From positions 66,708,802-66,772,801 of the forward strand of contig NC_034413.1 of NCBI RefSeq assembly GCF_002078875.1: a stretch of 64,000 bases of DNA. Reading direction: 5' to 3'. The notes beneath the pieces are model-generated. The model was not told the origin of the DNA and ran no database searches. It saw nothing but the letters and a program-made list of their open reading frames with translations. The DNA is from Numida meleagris (taxonomy: Eukaryota > Chordata > Aves > Galliformes > Numididae). Positions 25,155 to 64,000 of the stretch are shown piece by piece (positions within the stretch are counted from its first letter, which is position 1; every line of letters begins with the position of its first letter). Position numbers and translations under genes: made by a program.

Positions 25155-28100
25155 GCCCAGGGACTGGCTGGTGATGCCCAAGACTTGACCGCAAGACTGG
25201 TAACTGCAAACTGTTGCACAGCAGGAACTGGCATGTCTTTCTGTTCAGCCTTCCCACTTCAGACGAAACCTTCCCAGCAGGAAACCAAGACTGAATATGA
25301 CTTGGTGGGGGATGTAAGCATGACAGTGTGAAATAAATAACTAAGATAAAACTCTAATCTTGTTGGTTATTAAAGGCATCCCAGTACCTAACCTGCTACA
25401 GGTTATCAGTTACTCTGCATTGCAGAGATTTTGTAAAGATGTCCACAAAATATAGCATCCTAACTGCAATTCTACTGTCTTCCATAACACTGTAGCAGAT
25501 TTTAATTCCTTATAACAGAATTATTTGCTAGTTAGCATATAGTTAACATAATAGTTTCCATTTGTTGTTTTTGCCTTCTTTTAATGGGAAAGGTGCCATC
25601 CTCCACAGAGAATGACAGCTAGACATAAATACAGTGAAACATGAACAAGTAAAAAAATATGTTTCTGTAGCATCCCAACAAGGCAAACGTGAGGCTGCTT
25701 TCAATTTCTGAGAATGACAGTAAGAACTGAAATTTCGGGATTATACAACAGTGAATGTTTCAAACAGCAGAACATAATTTTACCAGTGCAAAATCACATG
25801 GGAACTTAAACAGGGAGAAATGTCAATAAGAATAAGAAGCTCTCCCCTTTCTCCCATAATGGTCAAAGTCCCAAATATTCTCCATTGAAAAGAATGAACA
25901 GACACAGGAAAACAAAGCTGTATGCATTACATGTACAGTGTTTATTCCCACATGCAATCATAAGTGTTTCATAAAAGTGTCTGTATTCATTATTATCTTG
26001 AAGTGACTTTACATATTATTATAACACAGAAGTAGATTGAAAGCTACTAGAAAATGCCAACGTCAAGCAAACTAGCTGGGTCCCAAAGCAAATTGATGTT
26101 GCTATCAATAGAGCTCAATCTGTTTTTTTAATCTTTTATACGTACGAATATTTACAGAGCAAATCAGTTTTCCTGCCTTCCCCTTACTCTAATGAAGATA
26201 TATGTTATAATAAAAGATCCATCTTTCTCTATGATAGCTATGACATGTTCTTAAGTAGAATATACTCACAAGGAATAAATCTTGGACAAAATTCGAAAGA
26301 GATGGACTTAATGAAATATTATGACTCTCCTGAAGTCATTACTTCAAATTCACTCAAATATTTTCGCTTTATTTCCCCTTACTGAAACTTACACTTTTGG
26401 CTTCCAGAAGCCTTTACAGAAAATTTCACCATTAGTTAAATGCTTCGATAGATATCTTTTATTTTCCATAACCCTTGTATAACACTGAAGAATTCAATGG
26501 AAAGCAGTACATCAGAAGTTCTGAAGCAAAAATTATGTGAGAAAGTTTGATTCAAATGCTTCCTTTCCATTTCCTACAAATATGAGCAAGTACAACAGAG
26601 AATTATTTTTTAAATTATTATTATTTATATATATTTTTTTACACACATTCTTCAGTCTTTCTTGAGATACTGAGCCCAATAAGTTTTTGGAAACCTACTT
26701 TGGTGAGAGTTAACTGCATTCAGTCATCTCAAATTTGGTCCTGGCTACCAAAAGCTGTAATGCACGTTTAACCTCATTCACATAAACATAAGCATGTTCT
26801 AATCCAAGAAGTTTAACAAAATGCCCCACCTGTACCAGTCAGCCAATTATCTTACTTGTTTTGTAGTAGACTTAAGACTTGAGACTCAAACTACCTTCAT
26901 AAGCTAATTTCTGGTATTTAAAATCTTTTTGTTCAAAGCAGACATTTATAAATGCCTCCTGGATGAGAGAGAAGGGAACGCATTAGGGTCCAAAGACAGC
27001 TATTATCTCAGAAAACAAAATGCACTCAATGATACCAAGAACTAAGGATTAAAAAAGAACTACAAAAAAACAATGTATGTACATTTCTAGTTTTCTTCTT
27101 ATAGAGGGTTTTTGTTTCTTAAGTTCTTAGTTTCAACTGTATCCACTCCTACAGCCAGAATGCTCTGAAGATCTTAAAGTGAGACAAGAGATTAAGTAGG
27201 CATGGAACAAATAGAAATAACCCTGCCAAACACATTCTTACAACCAGTATCATTTCCACCCACCCTCTGAACTCCTCATGTTCTTACTAAGTCCTCTCTT
27301 CTTCCCAAAGTCATCTCAAGCTGTCCCTCCCAACAGTAACTCTTTTCTCCTCTTCAGCCTTCAAAGAGTCTATAGGCCTTTCCTACTAATTTCCTTCTCT
27401 TCATCTTTCTGTAAAACCCTTCCTTCTCAGTTTTTCTCAGCATCAGTTTCTCTCTGTTCTCCTCTACTCATTACACTTCTCAATCTTCCATTTTGACTCT
27501 TACACACCATATTCAGACAGCACTACTTGCTGTTGCTCTCCTCTTCCAGTATCACTGTGATGATCACTCTTTACTTCTACATTCCTTATTTTCCCAACAA
27601 AATAATAACTAAGAATGATTAACATATAAAATAATATATAAAAATACATAAAAATATATAAAATAATAGTCCACCAGATGGCATTAAAAATGATAAAATA
27701 CAAAATTAACCGTTTCTTCAAAAAAGTACTATGATAAATGTACAATACAGTTCAGAATCACTACATACAATATGAAAGTACTCATGATTCTTTTGAATTC
27801 GCCTTCGCAGAACTACTTGACTACTACCATTTGAGTAGTTAGCTTAATTTTATAACATTTTAAGTGAGGTTGAACAGATTTTTTTTCTTGGTCTACTACT
27901 GCTTTCTGCGAAGTGGGAAGTCTGAATAAAAAGGACAGATTTATGCAGTACATAAAACTGAGATGAGGTACACGCCCGTAACAATTTTGTAGATCAGAAT
28001 CTGAATTTAGAATAGCAATTTGAGCCTAATCTAATTTAGTCTAAGATAACTTAGAAGTAGCTTAATCTAATTTAAAAGCAGAAATGGGTTAGAAGCACCC

Positions 28101-28873
28101 CAACACTACTTATCTCAATCAAGTAGCTACTATATCTCCTATCTTACTGCTGTTCAAAACTAATATATTATTTATTACATCATGACAAACAACTGCATGA
28201 TGACAAAAGAGAAATGTCAACCTGAAATCTGCTAATGCAAGTTAATAGACCCGCAGAGTTTTGGCTGACGTATAACAGTTTATGAACTGCATAGGTTGTA
28301 TGGTTACAGTGTGACTAACAAAAACACTTCAAATTTAAAAAATACAAAAAAAAATACAAATAATAAATGTTTTTGTTGATCTATCAAAAAAAAAAGGTGG
28401 TTAAAGAGACATGTGACAGATATATTTCAACATTCAAAAGCTTTTTATACTAGTGAAAAGATGAAGGCAATCAATTATGCTTGCAGCAAAGATTCAAATG
28501 ACACGTTAGGAAAAATTATTCTAACTGTGAGAGACAAATTACTAAAAGGCTATATAGAACACCCTCTATATAGGATTTCTTAACAGCATATCAGAAAAGG
28601 GGCTGGATATTACAGATCTGAGAGGCTACTGTTACCTTAGGAAGAAAAATCACTTTTGGCTGAAGACTGACAAATGCTCTAACTGTAACATGGCTCACAG
28701 GCCTGTGGCATTGTGACAAAGTAACCAGGGCCAACAAAAACTACAGCAAGAAAACTATGCTCCTACTATTCATAGACATAAAACAAAAATGATGCATGCA
28801 AAAAACTGAGCAGAAACGTTTAAAAATAGGTAGAAACATTTCCATATTGCTGTTCTCACCGTCGTTGCACCCA

Positions 28874-29160
28874 GAATCATAGAATGACTTGGGTTGGAAG
28901 GGACCCCAAGGATCATCAAGCTCAAACACCCCTGCCGCAGCCAAGGCCACCAACCTCCACATCTAATGCTAGACCAGGCTGCCCAAGGCCCCATCTGACC
29001 TGGGCTTGAACATCTCCAGGGATGGAGCATCCACAACCTCTCTGGGCAGCCTGTTCCAGCACCTCACCACTCTCTCTGTAAACAACTTACCCCTGACATC
29101 CAACCTAAACCTTTCCTCCTTGAGCTTAAAACCACTCCCCCTCGACCCATCACTGCATAT
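28874..29160 (-). mobile_element. CR1 LINE 3'-end fragment
   Basis: The plus strand reads AATCATAGAATGACTTGGGT followed by TGGAAGGGACCCCAAGGATC and CATCCACAACCTCTCTGG, the reverse complement of a well-preserved CR1 3' end. 5'-truncated. Sense strand minus. It is the best-preserved CR1 end in the window. Confidence 0.95.
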
Positions 29161-30912
29161 GAGCTGGTTCATCTTACTCCTTCTTTTGATGCAGATCTGT
29201 TGTATTTTGCATTAGGAAATTGGACACTACCAGTTAGCAATACGTAAGGGGAAACTAGCCAATTTCTCTTAGCCTGAGCAATTCTCACAGAAACAAGAAT
29301 CTGGTTACTATCATTTCTTTAAAATAATTCACAGAGTAAATGACATTCTGAAACCAGACAGGATTATGATAGAAACTGTTTCTTGTAACACCATTACTTT
29401 TCATTTCTCCTACCATCTGGAACTAAGTTGAAAAGTAGCTAAATAAATAATCTAATTTTGCAGTTTCCTATTCCAATGTATTACCAACAGGTTTCCCCTT
29501 TAACTTCAGTTTTGCTCCTTTTAGGACCGATGGAAGGAAAACAATGAAGTTACCTATGGAACTGTCAGAGCTGATTGCTAACACGATAGTTCCACGCAAC
29601 CAACAAGCACGATAGTTTTCCTCTAAATGAAAACCGTATGTCCCTGAATTCATCCAATGCTAGATGAAAGTAATTTTTTTGCTGCATTTATATTTGACAA
29701 CCAGAGAATTCACACTTTATCCACCATACTGCAAAGTGACTGGGACACTGCACTACTTGCATATGACTATAAACATGGGTAAATGTGTAATGAGGAAACA
29801 CAGTTTGAGAACTTGTCACCACTTGGATTCCAGGAAAAAGACAGTACACTTTAGAAAGAAGAGCATTTCCCGTTTCAGGCTTCATCAGTCTATTTTAGGG
29901 AAAAGACTGTTCTATTAAGAAGTAGAAATCTCTTTTTACTCACTGAAGGAATTTCATTTAAAAGCTACTTGTTCTATATAGAGTTACAGAGACGGTAAGA
30001 ACACAGATTTTTAGATTTTGTCTAGAAAAAGTTTCTATCTTATATTTATTTGGACATTATGATTTCTGTAACTTTAAAATCCAGGTAGCAGCAAGCAACC
30101 AAGACATCCTAAAGTAGTTCACGTATTAATAATGAATTCTGTTCATACACATTCCCAAATACTTTCAGACACAGTTTACATAACTAGATTTCAGCACTTA
30201 ACATGCTTAGCTATAACACAGATATTCTAATATATTCTCCTTTCCACTACTAATGTCAGGTAAAATTACTACCTATTATACATAGCCTAATTTAAATTTT
30301 GTTTTTGAAAGGTGTTTTACCCTCAATATTTCATTAAACTTTGAAATGAAATAAAAAAAATACAATTATGACCTACATTCATTTCATGTTCCATCTAAGC
30401 ATGACTTTGAAAAATCCTAATGCAAATGTTAGTTAAGTCACATTCTTTTCCAATTTTTTAATGAAGTATTGTAACAAGATTAGATTTTAAGCTTTCTCTG
30501 AGAATACATTTTTCTCTCAATATTGCAGCTCAAATTTCCAATGCTGCAGTTCTAATTCTTTGAAGTCTTCTAACTAATTACTTTATACCATTTCAAATTA
30601 CTTGTAGTGTCAAAGACAGAAAATGAAGGAAAATACCTGGACTTTGAAGTACTATTAAAGTCTACATTTCAGTATTTGTTTTGATGTACTGTCACACAGG
30701 ACAGTTTGAGCCTTATATAATTTCAAAAGCCATCCATTTTATATTATAAATCAGAAAATGGGTTAGAGTAGCATATTAATATTTTACTCCCGGTGTAAAT
30801 AACATCTCCTCAAGTAGTATTAAGCACTAAAAGGAGTATTCCCATAGCACATCTATGAGCAAATCACACACAGAGACACAGATGTGATGAGAGTAAATGA
30901 GAGCATTATCTA

Positions 30913-32583
<1,671 letters not shown>

Positions 32584-32751
32584 CTTCCTTGGTGCAATTT
32601 GTTCTGGTTTCATCACTGAAATCTCCACAGTCATTGTCACCATCACATGCCCAATGGCTTGGGATACATCTGCCATTATAACACCTGAACTGATCAGCAG
32701 AACATGAGTGGATACAGCCTAATTCATCACTTCCATCGCCACAGTCATCAT
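32584..32751 (-). CDS. LRP1B: LRP1B exon l: end of CR6 plus LDLa repeat CR7
   Basis: 168 nt, phase 1-1; acceptor TTAATATTTACAG, donor AAGGAAG|GTTAGC (a weak GT donor). It encodes residues about 578-633: [56 protein letters not shown]. It finishes CR6's calcium box and contains the whole of CR7 with acidic box [12 protein letters not shown]. It sits between the GC-AG intron upstream and a CR1-bearing intron downstream. Confidence 0.96.
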
Positions 32752-32903
32752 CTGTAAATATTAATTTTAGAAGATACAGAATCTGAATAAAAGATGCCAA
32801 GAGAAACAAGCTATTTCCAGAAAGGAAAGTAACACACAATAAATAAAACAGTATTTTTGTTAGCTTCCTACAGGCATACAGCAAAATTATTTCTAATACA
32901 AAG

Positions 32904-33445
32904 AATCATCACATATCCTGAGCTGGAAGGGACCCACAAGGATCACTACGTCCCACTTCTGGTTCTGGGTTGACCAAACCAACGGATCTCAGCTGCTCTG
33001 CACACGCCTTGCCCTCCAGGCCTTTCCCCATCTTCACAGCCCTCCTTTGGATGCAGTCTAATAGTTTTACATCTCTCTCGTACAGTGGCACCCAAACTGG
33101 ACACAGTGCTGAATGTGAGGCCACACAGTGTAGAGCAGAGCAGGACAATCCCTTCCCTTGCCTGGGGGGCAGCACTGGGCCTGAGACTCCCCAGGGTACA
33201 GACAGTCCTTTTGGCTCCAGAGCACACTGCTGCCTCAGATCCAACTTGCTGTCAGCCAGAACCCTCAGATTCCTTTCTGTTCGGCTGCTCTCCAGCCTCT
33301 CAGCCCCCGCTCTGTGCATACAGCCAGGATTGACCTGTCCCAGGAGCAGAATCTGGCACTTTTTCTTGTTAAACCATGTGGGTGGTGATTGCCCAGGCCT
33401 GTAGGCTGTTAGGATCTTTCTGCAAGGTCTGCATGTAAAGGAACA
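32904..33445 (-). mobile_element. CR1 LINE 3' fragment, about 540 bp
   Basis: The plus strand opens AATCATCACATATCCTGAGC followed by TGGAAGGGACCCACAAGGAT, and continues through TTGGATGCAGTCTAATAG and GATCTTTCTGCAAGGTCTGC, the reverse complement of CR1 3' UTR and ORF2 end. Sense strand minus. Overlapping open frames of up to 144 codons on both strands here come from the GC-rich repeat and are not genes. Confidence 0.9.
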
Positions 33446-34360
33446 TATGGTTCCTTAACTCTATTATCAGCACTTGCTGCCCTTTCATTTTAGATAGTCT
33501 AAGTTCCTTACACTTATTCACACTTAATTATTCAATCACAGACACCAGTAAGCATTAGAAGGCTGAATATTTTCTTCATTTCTTTTGTTGTTTAACTATA
33601 GATGCGCTCAAATTAAGCTGTTTTATTTTATCCTTATTGATACCTTACTTTGTTGTAGCCATTACAACAATCGTTATCACAGTTCTGCTACTTTGACTGT
33701 CATCTCCAAAGGAAGGAAAAGATGCTGTATGAACACTCTAGGGTTTCCTTACACAGAATTTTATCACACTGTGATAATTCAGGGAATCTGTCCGTATACA
33801 GCCATGAATTTATTTCAGCCTCATAAAATTATAGTAATATCAAATTCTGTGGTGGATGAAGAACCAGTCCAATGTTGTTAAGATAGGTATGACATCCCCC
33901 CCACGTCACTCTTCGGAAAAACATTCGTGTGAATAGCTGCCAAATTCATTCTCTTTAGGACAAAAGAAGTAACAACATCGTAAAGCCTTCCTAGACTTCC
34001 CCTTTGACAATTGCCATTTATTAAGTGGAACTCGTCCACAAACAAGGTAGATATTTTGTCACTGGAACTGATTTCTTTTCTTAAAGCAGAAAATACATAA
34101 GCAATGTTATTATTATTTTTATAAACAGTTGAAGATTACATCACACTTTATTCTACAGAATACAGTATACGGTATTTGCAACTGTCACCATATCCATGGC
34201 ACCATTTCTGACATAATCATTCAGTTTTGCTGCTTTCTACATTAGGTGAGTAATTTACAACTACTGTATTTATTTATTCTCTGACCAGTTAAAAGCCAAA
34301 CTGGTAATACTGGTCTCAAAAGAAAAGAATAACCAAGCAATATCTGCCATGCTTTTTTCA

Positions 34361-43219
<8,859 letters not shown>

Positions 43220-43360
43220 AGCAAATGTCAGCGTGTTCATCACTGCCATCCAGACAGTCATCATCTCCGTCACAGCGCCAGCGATCGTGGATACAGCGCT
43301 TATTGTTGCACTGAAACTGTCCGGCTTTGCACAACTGTGGTGGCATTTCTTCATGTTTAA
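43220..43360 (-). CDS. LRP1B: LRP1B exon h: LDLa repeat CR3, start of ligand-binding cluster II
   Basis: 141 nt, phase 1-1; acceptor ATTTTTTGTAG, donor TTTGCT|GTAAGT. It encodes residues about 423-469: linker [10 protein letters not shown], then [20 protein letters not shown] and [17 protein letters not shown]. It has six cysteines, and the calcium-binding acidic box DGDDDC.DGSDE with the aromatic residue (W) expected for ligand lysine docking. This is the first of eight repeats. By LRP1 analogy, cluster II is the major site for RAP and protease-serpin complexes. A long open frame on the same strand here is an out-of-frame shadow. Confidence 0.96.
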
Positions 43361-47050
<3,690 letters not shown>

Positions 47051-47618
47051 TTAATCGGTGTTAGGTGAGCACAAGACAGGCTAAAATAACCAACACGCTA
47101 CAGAGAACATAAAAGACGTCACAGGAGAACTGAGATGAGCGCTGTGCCCAAACATAGGAACTTAATGCACTAAAATTAAGTACTGTAAAGGTGATCTCTG
47201 CAACAGCATAAAAAAAAAAAAACTTCATATACATTCATTTTAAGAGGATCCTCTCAAATAGAGCACAGGAATGCAGGAAACCATGCAATTATTATGTTCA
47301 GTAGACATCTATCTTCTTCCCTAGCAAGGAAGCATGGCAGTTTATAACTTTCAGTGTATGCCAATATATCAAATATTTGCTTCTTATAAAATGAAGTACT
47401 CTTCTGCAGTAAACACACATCTCAATCCCATATTTTGGAGTGATTTTTACCTCAACTAGGTTTTAATTCAACACTCCTGCTTCCACCAAGAGCAAAGAAC
47501 AGTATGAGTTGCTTATTTTTGTTAACGTGCAAATGATTTATTTCTGAAAAAATTTCCTGTTTATTTTTGGGTTGTGGTAACATTAAAAAAAAAAAAAAGA
47601 AAGAAAGAGAGCAACAGA

Positions 47619-47645
47619 AAACAAACAAACAAACAAACAAACAAA
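47619..47645. repeat. (AAAC)n microsatellite
   Basis: About six AAAC units on the plus strand next to an A/GAAA-rich stretch. Confidence 0.9.
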
Positions 47646-48587
47646 AAAACTAAACACATGCCACAGTTGATTCCCAAAACAGTAAAAACTTTTTTCCCAT
47701 AAGATGCCTATGAAAACAGGGGTTTTCTATTCAGCAGTTATGGTGGGAGGAAAAACCATCAGCTCTCACTAGTAATCCATATGCAATCCATGGCAGCTGT
47801 ATTTACAATTTTTGACCTGTTCTGTCCAGGAACTTCAGAACATGTCTAGCATTGCAAGTAGACAAGGATCTTTAATTAAAAAATGTCATTCTCCCAGTGT
47901 GCTCACCCTCCTCCTGCCTCCTTTACAGGACCATGATGGATTTCAAACAAAAGTGCTAAATCTAAATCCCAACCTAGCTATCGTGACAAACTGCAACACT
48001 ACTGCATTGGCATAGACTTAACAGCAGGTCGTCCAATATAAAGGATTTTCGTAGAAGCGTGTAAATGCACAGAGATGAGTCCCAGGGAGAACTGTAACTG
48101 CAGTTACTATTTTCAGTTCTAGAGATCTGCATATTGGCCCTATGAAGGTCATCATACAGAGGAAATCACGAGTACAATGCAAATGAAAAGTCACAGATTT
48201 ATTAAAAAACTACATAGAAGTAAAAGGACTTATGCCTATTAACGCTACAGTAGAAATTCCAGTTGTCAAGGCACTAATTTCTCAGAAGAGATGCAAAACC
48301 TTTCACAAATGATTAGATTCCAGACTGTTTCAACTGTCTTCTGTATGTTTCTTCTAAGCTTTTTGTTTCTACAAAATAACACAGAACTTCTATAAAGATT
48401 TGTATCAAGGTATTGCAGCCATTATTAAGTACTAAAACAATCTCTCCATCATTGACTGCACTTGTTGAGTGTTTCCTCTCTGCACAGTACCACAAATGTT
48501 CCAATGTGGCGCTGAGATTCATCGAAAGCAGATTACTCAGTGAAGTTAAATGAAAGCCTCACTCCGGCAGAGTCAAAAGAAAGTGGG

Positions 48588-48622
48588 TTTTTTTTTTTTT
48601 GCCTTTTTTTTTTTTTTTTTTT
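48588..48622. repeat. T-rich homopolymer tract, interrupted once by GCC
   Basis: T13, then GCC, then T19. On the minus strand this reads as an A tail-like run 300 bp into the intron. Confidence 0.93.
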
Positions 48623-48837
48623 ACTGAAAAGCTCTTTGTAACTTGGTGAATCAATCAAAATGCAACGCACTGTCACATGAGAAAAACAGATTAATAAAAA
48701 AATATCAACCTTTGTGTCACTTTCTAAAGCAAAGATGAAAATTTTAAGCTGTATTATGTTCTCCTCCAGGAGACTGCCAACATCGCTTGTTTCAACAGAG
48801 ATGACACTGGACATGCCGCGGGGTTATGCAGAATTTA

Positions 48838-61434
<12,597 letters not shown>

Positions 61435-61606
61435 CTGATGTTTGAGTTCTTTTCTGGTATACACGGATCTCTTTTGCATTGTCAAGTCTGGTGAGGGACT
61501 GAACATCAGTGCCATTATATCTGTTTATTTGCAAAATACTGAAGTTATCTGAATGAACTGCATATAAGTAGTTTTCAAATACTGCCAAACCACAGAGATG
61601 CCTAAC
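61435..61606 (-). CDS. LRP1B: LRP1B exon a: last blade of YWTD beta-propeller 1
   Basis: 172 nt, starts in phase 0 after a pyrimidine-rich CTTTTCCAG acceptor and ends CATCAG|GTGAGT with one base carried over. It encodes residues 1-57, beginning [20 protein letters not shown] and ending near [13 protein letters not shown]. The [13 protein letters not shown] pattern is the blade that closes a propeller just before an EGF module (family knowledge). It carries N-glycosylation sequons at NFS and NGT. No exon was recognised upstream in the remaining 2.4 kb, so the gene's previous exon lies beyond the window edge. Confidence 0.95.
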
Positions 61607-61786
61607 CTGGAAAAGAGAGGGAAACAATCATTATTTTGGCTGAGTATTTTAGGTATATCTACGTTTTATAAACATCAAATAATAATTTCCAATGTACACG
61701 GCAAACTGCACATAATAATTTATGAATATTTTGATAAATTCAGTAAAAAAAGCAAACTACATTACAGATCTAGTTCATATTCTTGT

Positions 61787-61861
61787 AATCATAGGATTGT
61801 TTGAGCTGGAAGGGACCCTTAAAGGTCATCTAGTTCAACTCCCCTGCAATGAACAGGGATG
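61787..61861 (-). mobile_element. Short CR1 fragment
   Basis: The plus strand reads AATCATAGGATTGTTTGAGC followed by TGGAAGGGACCCTTAAAGGT and CAACTCCCCTGCAATGAACA, the reverse complement of the CR1 3' end. Sense strand minus. Confidence 0.92.
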
Positions 61862-62016
61862 CATAAAACTTTCCTAACCATAAACAAGTGGGGAAAAAAT
61901 CCACAAAATAAATATTTACCACAACCCATTCATTTATCCTTAAAATGCCACAGGTTCTCTGTCTTTTAAATTAAAAAAAACTCTTGTAAATTGTGTTAAA
62001 TGCAAACTATTACAAT

Positions 62017-62082
62017 AGTATTAACTAATGTTAATTAACTACTAGAAACTAGTATTAACTAATATTAGCTAGCATTAACTAA
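62017..62082. repeat. Degenerate TATTAACTAA-type direct repeat
   Basis: Two related units of about 32-34 bp each begin TATTAACTAA, with inner copies TTAATTAACTA and CATTAACTAA. Confidence 0.7.
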
Positions 62083-64000
62083 GACATTTAGTAAATACAG
62101 GCAGTTTACAGGTTGAATTCATGTATTTTTTCATTGTGATAAAATCAAAGCAATGCCACCAGTGCAAGATGTTATCACTGAATCTCTTTTTTAAGTAAGA
62201 AAGTAACTAACTAACTATGCTGGTGCTCCTTTTGTGTTGTATCTTTGAATACGCCTGTGGTCACACAGTACTGCTTGCTTAACAACATGCAAACTCTAAA
62301 ATTTTATTCATCTCTGATGTGTATGAGTACACTGATTAAAAGTTACCTAAATACAGTTGGTTAATTAGTCAATGACAGCTCAAACATGATGTGTTTGATA
62401 ATACAGACGTTGCGCTTGATGTATGGATTTAGAAAATTTAAAATATCTCACTGAGCAATTTTGAAAGCTGAGTAAGTTAAAGAGAATTTGTTGGCAGGTG
62501 TTCAGATATTTACAGACTGAAATTCTTACTAGTGTAATCAATAAATTATTCACCACAGAGTATTTACTCAGCTCATTTACTCAGACAAATTCAGACACAC
62601 TTCACAATCCAAAACTGAAGATGAGCCAAAATCTGCTGTGCATCAAATATCTTAGTGGTTCCTGGAAAATACCTTGAATTGACCAAATTTTGCCATCATT
62701 TTCTGCTCTTAGCCATTTAAAAATTAAAAAAGAGCTTTTCTAAAAAAGAAAAATCAATGTCAGTATTTCACTAAGACCCAAGAGAAATTCAATCCAATTA
62801 TAGTAAAAACACAGATGGAAAAGAAAACAGACTTAAAAATACTGATGAATCTGTACCAAATTTCTGATTCTCCTCTGCATTTTAATTCTTTCTTTCCTAC
62901 CACCATTTGCACATAATTTAAAGGTTTATTATTCAACTCCCACAAGAATATTTGTATATTTACAATATTAACAGCGTGACTCTTTTTACAATGCATACCA
63001 TAATGTCTTAATTATTTCTTATTTATTTTGGTGGTTTTTACTTCTACGGATTTTCAGCTACCTCACCTATGAATGGAAATGCTGCTTGTTACAAAGAAAA
63101 GCCACCCAGGCTATCCATCAAAAAGCCTTTATCATTTGGAAACCACAATCTTTGATATGCTTGTACTTAGGAAATAAACTTTAACCCCTAAAATTTCCTG
63201 AGGAAGTTTGTTGGCTATGCTAACAATTTTTGATTTGGTAATTGAGCAAAGAATCACAGCAGAACAGATAAAATATTTATTCCGTTTGCATACCCTACAC
63301 ACCCTGTTTAACCTCAAGCAGGAACAGAGGTATCCGAGGTATCCACACCAGTCCCGAGTCTGAGTAGCATCCAACAATGGTTTGATCACTACAAATTTTC
63401 CCTTGATTTTCATGAGCCTTCCAACTGTGTGGAAGTGCTAACTACTGTTCTGCTCTCCGCACTGAAACAACAATAACAGCTTGATATAATCCTGCTTGAA
63501 AAAGTCTAGGCTCAGCGTTTGCATTTATGACTCTCAACATCTGGATCAATTAAGAAAAAATCATCACTACTATCAACAAATTATGATTTAAGGTCATCTT
63601 ATTAGACTGAACAGGTGAATAACATCTGCTATTCTTCTGTTTCTTTAACATTCCTCCACTCGTTAATCTTCCCTTCTTCAATTGGCAACATGTTCTTATC
63701 TTTAATAATTCTTTGCCTGGTGTCTTTCCATTAGCCCATATTTTCCTTCCTAAAGTCTTACAATGGGGATTAAGGTTTAGATAGTGCGTCTTTAAGGAAG
63801 AACTGCAGGGAAGTTGGTAGGTTGCAAAATGGGCTAAACTGCAAATAAAACAAAACATGCAGTGGATCTTTTAATATTTAGTGCATCTGATGCAAAAAGA
63901 GAAAAATCTGAACTTATTCTGTTGACATTATGCATGTTTGTGTATTGATATCATTACATTTTTTCCTTCATTTTTCAAATAAATAAATACCTACTTGTCT

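Larger units (their letters stand above)
61607..64000 (-). other. LRP1B intron before exon a (incomplete)
   Basis: Contains a short CR1 fragment (61787-61861) and a degenerate TATTAACTAA repeat (62017-62082). No further exon was recognised up to the window edge. Confidence 0.85.

Noticed and set aside
25014..25331. 105-codon plus-strand open frame
   Set aside because: No recognisable motif. It includes the perfect hairpin and sits in an intron block of unusual composition, so it is likely incidental.
32970..33404. Overlapping open frames up to 144 codons on both strands
   Set aside because: They lie within a GC-rich CR1 3' fragment, and stop-poor repeat sequence explains them.
48588..48622. 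Poly(A)-like tract as the tail of a processed retrocopy
   Set aside because: The sequence upstream on the minus strand shows no gene-like coding or target duplication. It reads as a low-complexity tract.
63132..63858. Two minus-strand open frames near the high edge as possible upstream LRP1B exons
   Set aside because: Neither shows YWTD, EGF or LDLa spacing, nor a fitting splice phase before exon a.

Overview
The window is intronic vertebrate DNA, AT-rich, with one recognisable protein-coding gene. It is most likely from a bird (a galliform such as chicken, or a close relative). The reasons are repeated CR1 LINE 3'-end fragments, a piece of CR1 ORF2, and an internally deleted mariner element that resembles the chicken family I know as Galluhop. 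There are no bacterial features, no rRNA or tRNA genes that I can see, and no CRISPR.

The gene runs on the minus strand, so it reads from high to low coordinates. It is LRP1B, the giant LDL-receptor-related endocytic receptor. I placed 23 internal exons between 61606 and 4450. They total 3,973 nt (about 1,324 codons, roughly 29% of a protein of about 4,600 residues) and make up about 6% of the window. Every exon joins the next in a compatible phase, with no stop and no frameshift. The first exons (signal peptide, N-terminal ligand repeats) lie beyond 64000. The rest of the ectodomain, the membrane segment and the NPxY tail lie below position 1.

Domain order in the encoded segment is: end of YWTD beta-propeller 1 (exon a); EGF module (b); propeller 2 (c-f); EGF (g); eight LDL-receptor class A repeats, CR3-CR10, forming the second ligand-binding cluster (h-n); two EGF modules (o); propeller 3 (p-s); EGF (t); start of propeller 4 (u-w). 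This is the LRP1/LRP1B layout. Residue choices match LRP1B rather than LRP1 as I remember both proteins.

Introns range from 315 bp to about 6.7 kb. They hold ten CR1-derived fragments (all with their sense strand on the minus strand, like the gene), one deleted mariner, a possible LTR-like block, a few low-complexity tracts and two short perfect hairpins. The most unusual gene-structure feature is a GC-AG intron (donor at 34382-34383). I see no sign of a new gene system. The less ordinary items are the GC-AG intron, the uniform CR1 orientation, the run of ten frame-neutral exons and a few unexplained GC-rich blocks.
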